NCBI GenBank assembly: GCA_946479905.1
Contig: CAMLIA010000127.1
Location: forward strand, 1-12,583
From: an uncultured Frankiales bacterium
Lineage (GTDB): Bacteria > Actinomycetota > Actinomycetes > Mycobacteriales > SCTD01
Direction: 5' to 3'
DNA length: 12,583 nt
Shown: piece by piece, positions 6,542 to 12,583 of the stretch
How positions within the stretch are numbered: the stretch's first letter is position 1
How the letters are laid out: every line of letters starts with the position of its first letter
Notes under the pieces: generated by a model
The model's database searches: none
The model's input: only the letters and a program-made list of their open reading frames with translations
What the model was told of the DNA's origin: nothing
Program-made: the position numbers and the translations under genes

Positions 6542-6571
6542 CTGGTGCAACTGGTTGCGTTATTGGTGCGT
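6542..6571 (+). repeat. Phased 30-bp element, copy R3, upstream of the Tad-like operon
   Basis: Three half-sites (CTGGTGCA, CTGGTTGCG, TTGGTGCG) with TGCR cores ending at 6549, 6559 and 6570 repeat the 10/11-bp phasing. It is 28/30 identical to R1, although 6 kb away and in a non-homologous context. A fourth half-site lies 14 bases upstream at 6528-6535. The element ends 54 bases before the ATG at 6626. Confidence 0.6.
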
Positions 6572-6625
6572 TCCTCGACGACCGTGGCTTCGCACCCCCG
6601 TGCCCCGGAAGGAGGACGAGTTGAC

Positions 6626-7306
6626 ATGAACCGGCGACATCGGGTCAGACTGCGGCACTCTCGCTCAATCCGACGGCCGGGAGGCGCCATGAGCGCTTCA
6701 CAACTCCCGCCGCCGGCGCAAGGCCGAGAGGGGGGATCGGACCGGGTGCCGTGCGGCGGCACCCCCACCCGCCCGGCGTGGAAAAGCCTCCTTGTCGGAT
6801 CACTGCTCGCGACCGTCCTCACCGGATGCAACAACGACAAAGGCGGCGTCATCCAACCCGTCGCGACCGGCTCGAGCCCCACCGCGTCAGCCAGCCCGAC
6901 ACCAGCCACCGAGCAGCAGGCGATCCTCGGCCAGTACCGAACCTTCTGGGCCTCGCTCACCCCGGTTTCCCGGATGCCCGCCACCCAACGAAGGGCAGCC
7001 CTCGCCCCCTACACGATCGACCCGGAGCTCAAGTCACTCGTTGCCGGCATGGCAAACATCAGCGCGAAGGGACAGGTCTTCTACGGCGCGCACCGTCCCC
7101 GCGCAACGCAGGCCTCGTTGTCGTCGGACGGAAAGACCGCGGTCATCAATGACTGCCAGGACTCGACGAAGACCGGACTGGCGCGTCGGTCGGACATGGC
7201 ACCGCTGACACGAGGCGTTGTGCGCAACCACGTCGTGGTGACGATGAAGAAGGTCGCCGGCGTGTGGAAGGTGTACTTCGTCTCCCACACGAACACGCCA
7301 TGTTGA
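6626..7306 (+). CDS. Lipoprotein at the head of the Tad-like operon
   Basis: A hydrophobic segment KSLLVGSLLATVLTGC ends in a lipobox (LTGC), so the mature protein should be lipid-anchored outside the membrane. After a Ser/Thr/Pro linker, the remaining 130 residues or so look like an NTF2-like alpha+beta domain: a helix with ILGQYRTFWASL, then strands to GVWKVYFVSH. The Cys in INDCQDS and the C-terminal Cys could form a disulfide. Three starts are possible. ATG 6626 has the best ribosome binding site in the window (GGAAGGAGG at 6607-6615) and is reported, but puts the lipobox Cys at residue 68. ATG 6689 (GGGAGG at 6679-6684) and GTG 6746 put it at 47 and 28, the last being a normal signal length. 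The stop overlaps the next gene's ATG by 7 bases, so they are coupled. An envelope accessory subunit is likely. Confidence 0.75.
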   Translation: MNRRHRVRLRHSRSIRRPGGAMSASQLPPPAQGREGGSDRVPCGGTPTRPAWKSLLVGSLLATVLTGCNNDKGGVIQPVATGSSPTASASPTPATEQQAILGQYRTFWASLTPVSRMPATQRRAALAPYTIDPELKSLVAGMANISAKGQVFYGAHRPRATQASLSSDGKTAVINDCQDSTKTGLARRSDMAPLTRGVVRNHVVVTMKKVAGVWKVYFVSHTNTPC

Positions 7307-8184
7307 GCCGCGGCAGCGTCCTGTCGGTCCTGGCCTGTTCGGCCGCGATACTGATGCCATCGGTATCCGCGCACGCGGAGGGGAAGCCGCCGGTCGTCAC
7401 CGTGACAGGCGACGCGGTGAACGGGGCGATCGACACCACAGTCACCTCTCCCGGCACGTCATCCTCGACGAGCAACGCGGGATCCAAGTCCTCGTCGAAT
7501 GACGGGGGAGTGACCTGCACCTGGAAGGCGGAGTCGGACTACTCGCAGCAGGTCTTCCAGTGGATGGGCGCTGATCCCAACGGCAGCTGGTATGACGTCA
7601 CCTGCTCCGACGGCCGCCGCTACGCGGGCGTGTACGTGCCTCCGTCGGCCGGCAACATCCCACCCGCCGTCGTCCTCGCCGGATCGTTGGCGAAGACGGC
7701 CGCGAACAGCCTCCGACTGCCCGGACCCGCCGCCAGGCACAACCCTGCTGGGCATGCCCTGGTCGGACTGGCGACGTGGTGGTGGGTCGACCCGACGGCG
7801 TGGAAGCCGCTGAGGCAACGGACCCAGGCAGGTCCGGTCTGGGCCGAGGTCACGGCAACTCCGGTTAGTACAACCTGGGATGCCGGGGACGGCTCGACTC
7901 CGGTGGTGTGTGCGGGTCCTGGGACGCCCTACGACACGAGCATGCCGGCGTCGGAGCAGTCGACGGACTGCTCCTACACCTACCGGCGCAGCAGCGCTGG
8001 GCAGCCGCAGACCGGCCCATCGGTCAACGACCGCTTCTTCACGGTGACGGTGACGACGACCTGGCAGGTCAGCTGGACAGGCACCGCCGGCAGCGGCGGC
8101 ACTCTGCCGCAGCTCACCACCTCCCGCTCCTTCCCGCTCGCTGTGGCGCAGCGACAGACCGTCGTGACCGGCGGGTCCGGATAG
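7300..8184 (+). CDS. Secreted Cys-containing beta-sandwich (PKD/Ig-like) protein
   Basis: The 294-residue product starts at ATG 7300, inside the end of the lipoprotein gene. The N-terminus (MLSRGSVLSVLACSAAILMP, then SVSAHAEG) is a Sec signal peptide with cleavage probably after AHA. The mature part has cysteines in CTWKAES, VTCSDGR, VVCAGPG and DCSYTY, enough for two disulfides. The C-terminal half has the TWDAGDGS motif, the CSYTYRRSSAGQ segment and strands TVTVTTTWQVSW, resembling PKD/Ig-like domains of secreted actinobacterial proteins encoded next to SAF/CpaE/CpaF genes. No C-terminal membrane anchor is seen. It probably acts outside the membrane with the lipoprotein, as part of the machine's exterior or a contact surface. 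Homologues are sometimes labelled ATP/GTP-binding, but no nucleotide-binding motif is visible. Confidence 0.8.
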   Translation: MLSRGSVLSVLACSAAILMPSVSAHAEGKPPVVTVTGDAVNGAIDTTVTSPGTSSSTSNAGSKSSSNDGGVTCTWKAESDYSQQVFQWMGADPNGSWYDVTCSDGRRYAGVYVPPSAGNIPPAVVLAGSLAKTAANSLRLPGPAARHNPAGHALVGLATWWWVDPTAWKPLRQRTQAGPVWAEVTATPVSTTWDAGDGSTPVVCAGPGTPYDTSMPASEQSTDCSYTYRRSSAGQPQTGPSVNDRFFTVTVTTTWQVSWTGTAGSGGTLPQLTTSRSFPLAVAQRQTVVTGGSG

Positions 8185-8232
8185 CCAAGTGCACACCTCA
8201 CGGACCCCCCTCGTTGGTGTCAGGAGAAGCCG

Positions 8233-8946
8233 ATGACGACCTCGTACAGCCCCGCGCCGATCCCGTCGCCGCCGGTGGGTCTTTCCGGCAATGGGCATAG
8301 GCCTGGCCGTTCGGGGCCGCCGACGCCGATGGTGGGGGAGAGGCTGCCCCGGGTGCGTCGGCCGCGGCGGCCGGCGCTCGCTGCCGGCGGCGCGCTGCTG
8401 GTGCTGCTGTGTGGGGTCACCAGTGCCGCGTTGGCGACGGCGGGGGAGCACCGGGTGCGGGTGCTGGCGCTGGCCCGGGATGTGCAGGCCGGGCAGGTCC
8501 TCACCGCCGCTGATCTGAAGGTCGCGGACATCTCCGGCTCGGGCATCTCCGCCCTCGGCGCGTCCGGCGTCGCTGCGGTCGTGGGCGAGACGGTCACCGC
8601 GACGTTGCCGGCCGGGACGCTGCTGAATCCGAGCATGCTCAGTGCCGTGCCGCTGCCGGGCGCGGGGTTGCAGCTGGTGGCGGTCGCGGTGAAGCAGGGC
8701 GGTGTCCCGGAGCAGGCCGTCCCCGGCCGCGATGTCAGCCTCCTGCGCGTGGTCACCTCCGCTGACCCGCGGGCGGCGGCGCCGACGGTGCTGGTCGCGA
8801 AGGCGCGTCTGGTGTCGGTGCGGGTGGACGCCTCGAGCGGTCTGGTGATCCTGTCGGTCCAGGTGCCGCAGGATGCGGCGGTCGCGGTGGCGCAGGCGTC
8901 GGCGGCGGGAGCGGTCGCGGTCACCTTGCTGCCGGTGACGCCGTGA
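8233..8946 (+). CDS. SAF-domain (CpaB/RcpC-like) membrane protein
   Basis: ATG 8233 follows AGGAG at 8222-8226 with 6 bases of spacing, the clearest start in this operon. The 237-residue protein has a Pro/Arg-rich cytoplasmic N-terminus, one membrane helix (ALAAGGALLVLLCGVTSAAL, about residues 49-68) and then a SAF-type domain: RVRVLALARDVQAGQVLTAADL, the hallmark of CpaB/FlgA-like proteins, and LPAGTLLNPSML. The strand-rich remainder ends the protein. In Tad systems CpaB/RcpC sits in the envelope and helps assemble or stabilise the secretin; here there is no outer membrane of the Gram-negative kind, so a periplasm-side structural role is inferred. The stop overlaps the next gene's GTG by 4 bases (8943-8946). 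Confidence 0.85.
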   Translation: MTTSYSPAPIPSPPVGLSGNGHRPGRSGPPTPMVGERLPRVRRPRRPALAAGGALLVLLCGVTSAALATAGEHRVRVLALARDVQAGQVLTAADLKVADISGSGISALGASGVAAVVGETVTATLPAGTLLNPSMLSAVPLPGAGLQLVAVAVKQGGVPEQAVPGRDVSLLRVVTSADPRAAAPTVLVAKARLVSVRVDASSGLVILSVQVPQDAAVAVAQASAAGAVAVTLLPVTP

Positions 8947-9767
8947 CCGCGGTCGCGCTGCTGTCCGCGAAGGGCTCACCGGGTGTCACGACCTGCGCCG
9001 TGCTGCTCGCCGCGGTGTGGCCGACGGCGGTGCTGGTGGAAGCTGACCCGGCCGGCGGTGACCTGCGGGCCTGGTACCGCGACCCGGCCGGAGAACCGTT
9101 GCGGCCGGACCTCGGTGTCGTGTCGCTGCTCGCCGCCCACGCCGCCACCGACCCCGTCGGCGCTGGTGCCGACGATGCTGCCGACCGCGGCCTGCTCGGC
9201 CATGCGCAGCAGCTGGCTGGTGGGTTGCCGGTGCTGATCGGTCCGGGCAGCCCCGCGCAGGTCGACACGCTGCGCAGCCAGTGGCGGCTGCTCGCGTCGG
9301 GCATCGCGGCCCACGACGGGGTCGTGGTCGTCGACTGCGGCCGCCTCACCCGCGCCGACACCGGCGCCGAGTCGGAGCCGACCCTGGACGTGCTGCGGGT
9401 CTGCGCGGCCAGCCTCATCGTCTGCCGCGCGACGGTCGCGTCGGTCGCCCACACCCGCGATCTGCTCGCCCGGCTGCAGGCGCACGCCCTCCCGGTGCAG
9501 GTGCTTCTCGTCGGCGCCGCTGCTGCGCGCGACGACACGGCCCGTGCGGTCGGCCTGTACCCCGAGCAGGTGCATGTGCTGCCGGACGATCCGGCGTCGG
9601 CCGCCGCCTTGACGGGGGTGTGGAACCGCAAGCTGGACCGTTCCCCGCTGCTCGGCGCCGCCCGTCGCGTCGCCGGCGCCCTGCACCGGCAGCTGCACGA
9701 CCCGGCCCCCACCGCCGACGGCGCGACGTCGCCGGAGGCGCGGTCGCTGCTGGCGGTGACCTCATGA
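8943..9767 (+). CDS. CpaE/TadZ-like member of the MinD/ParA family with altered P-loop
   Basis: The 274-residue protein starts at GTG 8943, overlapping the previous stop. The N-terminus MTAVALLSAKGSPGVTT matches the deviant Walker A of MinD/ParA proteins: signature lysine K10 is kept, but the P-loop lysine expected before TT is V15. VLVEADPAGGDL (30-41) is the usual switch region, and GVVVVDCG (126-133) with D131 is Walker B. In Tad systems CpaE/TadZ places the secretion ATPase and assembly site in the cell. The lost lysine suggests weak or no ATP hydrolysis, a pattern I recall in actinobacterial relatives. No DNA-binding segment is seen. The stop overlaps the CpaF-like start by 4 bases (9764-9767). 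Confidence 0.85.
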   Translation: MTAVALLSAKGSPGVTTCAVLLAAVWPTAVLVEADPAGGDLRAWYRDPAGEPLRPDLGVVSLLAAHAATDPVGAGADDAADRGLLGHAQQLAGGLPVLIGPGSPAQVDTLRSQWRLLASGIAAHDGVVVVDCGRLTRADTGAESEPTLDVLRVCAASLIVCRATVASVAHTRDLLARLQAHALPVQVLLVGAAAARDDTARAVGLYPEQVHVLPDDPASAAALTGVWNRKLDRSPLLGAARRVAGALHRQLHDPAPTADGATSPEARSLLAVTS

Positions 9768-11236
9768 CGCTGCTCGACTCGCCCCGCCCCGCACCGGCCA
9801 CCTCCGACGCCACCACAGGCACCGCCGGCACCGCAGGCGTGGCGGCGGTATCGGCGGCACCCGACTACGCGCTGGTTCAGCAACTCCGTGGCACGGTCGC
9901 GGCCCGGTTGCGCGACATCCGCCGCGAGCGGGCCGAAGCGGGCCGGCCGGAGCTGAGCAGCGACGACGAGCAGCAGCTCGGGCGCAGCCTGATCGCTGCC
10001 GCTCTGGACGAGCACCGCCGCGCCCTCGTCCTCGACCGTGGGCACGGTCCTGGGCACGGTCACGGGTCGGTGCTGCCGACGGCGGACGACGATGCGGTCC
10101 TTGCCGGTGCGGTGGCCGCCGCGCTGTTTGGGCTCGGCAGGCTCGAGCCGCTGCTGGCCGACCCGGGCTGTGTGCACGTCGAGATCAACGGCTGCGACCG
10201 GGTGTGGCTCTACCGCGACGACGGCCGTATCGAGGCGGGCCCGCCGGTCGCGGACAGCGACGCCGAGCTGATCGAGTGGGTCCGCACCGCCGCCACCTAC
10301 AGCGGGTTGAGCTCCCGCCCGTTCGACCTCGCCAACCCGTGGTTGGAGCTGCGGCTGCCGGACGGGTCCCGGCTGTGCGCCCTGATGGGGGTGGTCGACC
10401 GGCCGGTGGTGAGTATCCGGCTGTTCCGCTCCCAACGGGTCACGCTCGCGGACCTGGCCGCGCGGGGCAGCTTCGACGCGCAGCTGTACGCGTTCCTGCA
10501 CGCCGCGGTGCTGGCCCGCGCCAACCTGGTGGTGTCGGGGGAGACCTTCAGCGGCAAGACCACCCTGCTCCGCGCGCTGGGCAACGCGATCCCCGCCGAC
10601 GAGCGGATCGTCACCTGCGAGCACTTCCTGGAGCTCGGCTTCGACCGGCTGCCTGAGCTGCACCGCGACGTCGTCGCGATGGAAGAGCGGCTGCCGAATG
10701 CCGAAGGCATCGGCGCCATCACCCTGCACGAGCTCGTCGAGCATTCCCGCCGGCTCAACCCTGACCGGCTGATCGTCGGGGAGGTCATCGGCGGGGAGAT
10801 CATCGCGATGCTCGACGCGATGACCCAGGGCGAGGACGGGTCGCTGTCGACCATCCACGCCCGCGACAGCCGCGGCGTCTTCGACCGGATCGCCACCTAC
10901 GCCCTAACCAGCCCGCACCGGCTGCCGGTCGAGACCAGCGGCATGCTGCTCGCCGGCGCGCTGGACTTCGTCGTCCATATGAGCAAGACCCGCACCCCGG
11001 ACGGGCGGGTGTTCCGGCACGTCAGCAGCGTCCGGGAGGTCCTCGGCTTCGACGGCCGGCAGGTCCTGTCGTGCGAGGTGTTCGCGACCGGACCTGGCGA
11101 GGTCCGGGCCGCGCCGGCTGCCCCGATCAGCCCGGACCGGGACCGGCGCCTCGCGGCCGCCGGCTACGACCAGCACGACTGGGCCGCCAACCCCGTCCCG
11201 CCCGCCACCACAGGCTTTCCGCGGGGCCCGCGGTGA
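9764..11236 (+). CDS. CpaF/TadA-like secretion ATPase (VirB11/PulE superfamily)
   Basis: This 490-residue protein would be the hexameric ATPase that powers the membrane machine. ATG 9764 is set by the 4-base overlap. A low-complexity N-terminus is followed by an N-terminal domain (ALFGLGRLEPLLADPGCVHVEINGCDRVWLY) and the RecA-like core: Walker A GETFSGKT 259-266, Asp-box region RIVTCEHFLEL with E286, EERLPNAEG, Walker B LIVGEV 336-341 with E340, and His box STIHAR with H365. The core is intact. Two details differ from classical CpaF: GETFSGKT replaces GGTGSGKT, and EH replaces ED in the Asp box. Both recall a divergent actinobacterial subgroup rather than the Caulobacter/Aggregatibacter type. 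VirB11 of type IV secretion is related, but gene order favours Tad. Confidence 0.92.
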   Translation: MTLLDSPRPAPATSDATTGTAGTAGVAAVSAAPDYALVQQLRGTVAARLRDIRRERAEAGRPELSSDDEQQLGRSLIAAALDEHRRALVLDRGHGPGHGHGSVLPTADDDAVLAGAVAAALFGLGRLEPLLADPGCVHVEINGCDRVWLYRDDGRIEAGPPVADSDAELIEWVRTAATYSGLSSRPFDLANPWLELRLPDGSRLCALMGVVDRPVVSIRLFRSQRVTLADLAARGSFDAQLYAFLHAAVLARANLVVSGETFSGKTTLLRALGNAIPADERIVTCEHFLELGFDRLPELHRDVVAMEERLPNAEGIGAITLHELVEHSRRLNPDRLIVGEVIGGEIIAMLDAMTQGEDGSLSTIHARDSRGVFDRIATYALTSPHRLPVETSGMLLAGALDFVVHMSKTRTPDGRVFRHVSSVREVLGFDGRQVLSCEVFATGPGEVRAAPAAPISPDRDRRLAAAGYDQHDWAANPVPPATTGFPRGPR

Positions 11237-12093
11237 GCGGCCGCGCCGTGCTCGCGCTGCTGCTGGGTGCCGCTGCCGGGGTGGGGGTGCTGCTGATGCT
11301 GGCCGCGTTCCGGGCACCCGCACCGGCGACCCGGCGCGCGCCGGCCCTGATGCGGCTGTCCCCGCAGCAGCTGCGGCGGGTCGCCGTCGCGGTCGCCGTC
11401 GGTTTGCTGGTGCTGGTGGTGACCCGCTGGATCGCCGCCGGTGTCGGCACCGGTGTGCTGGTCGGGTGCTGGGAGCGGGTGTTCGGTGGCACCCGCCGCG
11501 GCAAGGCCGCCACCGCCCGGCTCGAAGGGCTGGCCGGCTGGACCGAAAGCCTGCGTGACCTGGTCGCGACCGGCATCGCACTGCCCGAGGCGCTACCGGC
11601 AGCCGTGGCCAGCGCCGCCCCCGTCCTGCAGGCTCCGCTCGGTCGGCTCGTCGACCGGTTGGCCGCGCGGGAACCGCTCGAGGCGTCGCTGCGCGCCCTC
11701 GGTGATGACCTTGATGACGGCGGCGCCGACCTGGTCGTCGCCGCGCTGCTGCTGAACGCCCGCGCCCAGGGCCGAGCCCTCGAAGCCGTCCTGACGGCGC
11801 TGGCCAGCAGCCTGCGGGCAGAGCTGCGGGTCCGGCGCACCATCGAGGCCGAGCGCCGCAGCACCCGGCGGGCGGTGCAGATCGTGGTCGCCGTCACGCT
11901 GCTCACCGCACTCGGGCTGTGCCTGGGCAACCCGACCTACGTCGCGCCGTACCGGACCGCGGCCGGGCAGCTGATGCTGGCTGTGGTCGTCGCGGTGTTC
12001 GCCGCCGGGTTCGGCTGGCTCGCGCGGCTGTCCCGGCTGCCGGCGGCCGCCCGGCTGCTGCCCGCTGCCGCACCCGGCGGGGGCGCGTCATGA
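11233..12093 (+). CDS. TadB-like inner-membrane platform protein (T2SSF domain)
   Basis: GTG 11233 overlaps the CpaF-like stop. The 286-residue product has hydrophobic segments near residues 4-26, 48-75, 216-234 and 245-268. Between them lies a cytoplasmic T2SSF-type region: RLEGLAGWTESLRDLVATGIALPEAL, then APLGRLVDRLAAREPLEASLRAL and ADLVVAALLLNARAQGRALEAVL, ending in a basic helix LRVRRTIEAERRSTRRA. This is the usual layout of TadB/TadC proteins, which form the membrane platform turned by the ATPase. It lacks the N-terminal extension of some TadB proteins. The stop overlaps the next start by 4 bases (12090-12093). Confidence 0.88.
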   Translation: MSGRAVLALLLGAAAGVGVLLMLAAFRAPAPATRRAPALMRLSPQQLRRVAVAVAVGLLVLVVTRWIAAGVGTGVLVGCWERVFGGTRRGKAATARLEGLAGWTESLRDLVATGIALPEALPAAVASAAPVLQAPLGRLVDRLAAREPLEASLRALGDDLDDGGADLVVAALLLNARAQGRALEAVLTALASSLRAELRVRRTIEAERRSTRRAVQIVVAVTLLTALGLCLGNPTYVAPYRTAAGQLMLAVVVAVFAAGFGWLARLSRLPAAARLLPAAAPGGGAS

Positions 12094-12583
12094 CACTGGC
12101 GCTGCTCACCGGCCTCGGCGTCGGGCTCGGCGTGTGCCTGATCGTGGTCGGGCTGCGCCCCGCACCACCGACCCTGACCGCCTCGCTGCAACGGCTGGAC
12201 CAGACGCCCGGTCCTCGCCGGACGACGCCCGACACCGTGTCCGGCACCGGGACCGAGTCCAGCCTGGACACGCTGCGCCGTTGGGTCGGGCTGCGGACCC
12301 TGCCCTCGGTCGAGCGGACCGGGCTGGCCGCCCTCACCGGCGACCTCGACCCCGACCTCGCCGTCACCAGCACCGCCCCCGATGTCCACGCCGGCACCAA
12401 GGCCCTCGCCGCCCTCGCGGGCCTGCTGGCACCCGCGCTGCTCGCCGCCGTATTGGCCGCCGCCGGCCTCGGGCTGCCGCTGCTGGTGCCGCTGTGGGTG
12501 TCGCTGTCCGGCGCGCTGGTCGGCTACCTGCTGCCTGACCTGCGGCTCAAACGACGCGCCGCCGACGCCCGAAGGACCTTCCG
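12090..12583 (+). CDS. TadC-like membrane platform protein, partial (right edge)
   Basis: ATG 12090 overlaps the TadB-like stop, and the frame stays open to the window end, giving 164 codons of an incomplete gene. A first membrane helix (ALLTGLGVGLGVCLIVVGL) is followed by a Pro/Thr-rich loop, a cytoplasmic stretch and two long hydrophobic segments (ALAALAGLLAPALLAAVLAA and LGLPLLVPLWVSLSGALVGY). It ends at LLPDLRLKRRAADARRTF, the sequence that typically leads into the T2SSF domain. This matches TadC/TadB-type proteins. The rest of the T2SSF domain should lie just beyond the window. Confidence 0.85.
   Translation, partial: MTLALLTGLGVGLGVCLIVVGLRPAPPTLTASLQRLDQTPGPRRTTPDTVSGTGTESSLDTLRRWVGLRTLPSVERTGLAALTGDLDPDLAVTSTAPDVHAGTKALAALAGLLAPALLAAVLAAAGLGLPLLVPLWVSLSGALVGYLLPDLRLKRRAADARRTF

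Larger units (their letters stand above)
6342..6625. promoter_or_regulatory. Divergent control region dense in GGTGCG/CGCACC half-sites
   Basis: This 284-base gap separates the reverse operon from the Tad-like operon. Besides R2 and R3 it holds forward half-sites at 6434-6439, 6443-6448 and 6530-6535, and reverse ones at 6468-6473 and 6476-6481. The pairs at 6434-6448 and 6468-6481 face each other and, with TTC at 6450-6452 and GAA at 6465-6467, form an imperfect palindrome with a 12-base centre. It most likely contains back-to-back promoters under one regulator. An origin of transfer or replication built on these repeats is the alternative. No strong -35/-10 pair can be read with confidence. 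Confidence 0.6.

Noticed and set aside
452..6571. In one frame all three phased elements encode a similar peptide, LV(R/Q)LVA(L/V)LVR.
   Set aside because: At R1 that frame is not the frame of the following gene, and the peptide contexts before and after are unrelated at all three sites. The 10/11-bp half-site phasing explains the similarity better as DNA.
6363..6571. Repeat cluster considered as a CRISPR array.
   Set aside because: Units are short, face both directions and have irregular spacing with no spacer-length gaps; no cas gene is present.
1..12583. tRNA, rRNA, integrase, transposase or attachment-site duplications marking element ends.
   Set aside because: None could be read on either strand; the element boundaries are outside this window or not detectable by eye.

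Overview
This 12.6 kb window comes from a very GC-rich bacterium. Gene families, G/C-ending codons, frequent GTG starts and 4-base start/stop overlaps point to an actinobacterium, but I cannot name the species. The content (MobF/TrwC-type relaxase, proteins with replication-helicase N-terminal domains, a Tad-like secretion ATPase operon, small orphan proteins) looks like part of a conjugative plasmid or integrative conjugative element, or its chromosomal remnant. No integrase, tRNA or attachment site is visible, so the element's boundaries are unknown.

Layout. At 1-262 there is the possible tail of an upstream gene and a 62-residue small protein. At 504-4839 a forward unit encodes a 369-residue protein with two DnaB N-terminal-like domains, then a 1068-residue relaxase-helicase. 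At 4840-5080 lie a GC-rich hairpin (likely terminator) and a LexA-type SOS box in front of a 68-residue small protein (5081-5287). A nested hairpin separates that gene from a convergent two-gene reverse operon of unknown function (6341 to 5305). At 6342-6625 is a divergent control region dense in GGTGCG/CGCACC half-sites. From 6626 to the right edge runs one long forward operon: lipoprotein, secreted Cys-rich beta protein, SAF/CpaB-like protein, CpaE/TadZ-like protein, CpaF/TadA-like ATPase, TadB-like and TadC-like (cut by the window end) membrane proteins. Most junctions overlap by 4-7 bases.

How it may work together. The relaxase would nick and unwind the element for transfer. The Tad-like operon could build a membrane machine or pilus for surface contact or DNA transfer. 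The most striking non-coding signal is a 30-bp element made of three half-sites phased 10 and 11 bp apart. It occurs three times, each pointing toward the first gene of a different transcription unit: DnaB-N/relaxase, reverse operon, and Tad operon. This suggests one regulator (or a relaxosome protein) ties DNA processing to the secretion machine. That link, and the idea that the Tad-like machine is the mating apparatus, are inferences; the repeats and gene families are read directly from the sequence.
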